Below are positions 5,537 to 5,639 of a DNA stretch of 5,639 bases, one piece after another. Made by a program: the position numbers and the translations under genes. The first letter of the stretch is position 1. Each line of letters starts with the position of its first letter. Below the pieces are notes generated by a model, which was not told the origin of the DNA, made no database searches, and saw nothing but the letters and a program-made list of their open reading frames with translations. Origin of the DNA: Pseudanabaenales cyanobacterium (GTDB lineage: Bacteria > Cyanobacteriota > Cyanobacteriia > Phormidesmidales > Phormidesmidaceae); NCBI GenBank assembly GCA_022360135.1, contig JAKSDM010000797.1, positions 1-5,639 of the forward strand. The letters are read 5' to 3'.

Positions 5537-5581
5537 CGCCTGAAGCAACCCTCAGAACCTTTCCAAAATAAGGTGGAGGCA

Positions 5582-5639
5582 ATGAGAGAAAAGCTTCGGG
5601 GTCTGGATAAGCATTTCAGCGGTAGGCGGGTCTCTCCCC
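5582..5639 (+). CDS. Probable start of an unidentified gene (3' truncated)
   Basis: ATG 5582 opens a frame that stays open to the window edge, giving 19 codons (MREKLRGLDKHFSGRRVSP). AAGGTGG (5570-5576), within AAGGTGGAGG, is a good Shine-Dalgarno at 5 nt spacing, and a candidate promoter lies at 5509-5536. The visible peptide is basic and not recognised. Nineteen codons are too few to exclude a chance open frame, and the region might instead belong to a non-coding RNA. Confidence 0.35.
   Translation, partial: MREKLRGLDKHFSGRRVSP

Larger units (their letters stand above)
5098..5581. other. Repeat-rich intergenic region without a recognisable gene
   Basis: About 480 bp between the M23 gene and the partial ORF at the right edge show no convincing coding sequence on either strand. 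The region holds a hairpin (5139-5157), an 87-bp imperfect palindrome (5261-5347), a MITE-like element (5396-5490) and a candidate promoter (5509-5536). The stretches 5158-5260 and 5348-5395 show nothing recognisable apart from a short T-run at 5352-5356. Confidence 0.7.

Overview
The window looks like cyanobacterial chromosome. It carries four perfect copies of the HIP1 octamer GCGATCGC (194-201, 785-792, 2861-2868, 4104-4111). Its proteins have a cyanobacterial flavour: a VKOR-type C-terminal thioredoxin domain, an InrS-like nickel sensor, and a secreted M23 peptidase with a very long low-complexity N-terminal half. The intergenic DNA contains palindromic elements of the kind often scattered through filamentous and colonial cyanobacterial genomes. 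Genus and species cannot be read from the sequence.

Layout from left to right. (1) 1-245, + strand: the 3' end of a vitamin K epoxide reductase-thioredoxin fusion, cut by the window edge. (2) 323-709, +: a CsoR/RcnR-family metal sensor whose ligand spacing matches the nickel sensor InrS. (3) 710-998: an intergenic region with a HIP1 site and a nested hairpin flanked by 16-bp imperfect direct repeats placed exactly 100 bp apart. (4) 999-2000, +: a zinc-finger-less (type II, CbpA-like) DnaJ/Hsp40 co-chaperone behind a strong Shine-Dalgarno. (5) 2068-2994, - strand: a complete LysR-type regulator, convergent with the DnaJ gene. (6) 2995-3261: a divergent promoter region with several dyads. (7) 3262-5097, +: a 611-residue secreted M23 (LytM-type) peptidoglycan endopeptidase with an intact active site and a C10 homopolymer in its coding sequence. 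(8) 5098-5581: about 480 bp without a recognisable gene, holding a terminator-like hairpin, an 87-bp imperfect palindrome, a roughly 95-bp MITE-like element with a C-rich core, and a candidate promoter. (9) 5582-5639: the probable first 19 codons of another + strand gene.

The genes do not form one obvious operon or pathway. They touch on envelope and stress physiology: disulfide-bond formation outside the cytoplasm (VKOR-Trx), metal homeostasis (InrS-like), protein folding (DnaJ), transcriptional control (LysR) and cell-wall remodelling (M23). The VKOR and inrS-like genes are 77 nt apart on the same strand and may be co-transcribed. The LysR gene and the M23 gene share a divergent intergenic region, so the regulator could act on the peptidase; this is inferred from position only.

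No clear candidate for a new multi-gene system was found. The observations most worth checking are the C10 tract, which could switch the peptidase off by slippage; the structured repeat just upstream of dnaJ; and the two dissimilar palindromic elements packed within 230 bp downstream of the peptidase.
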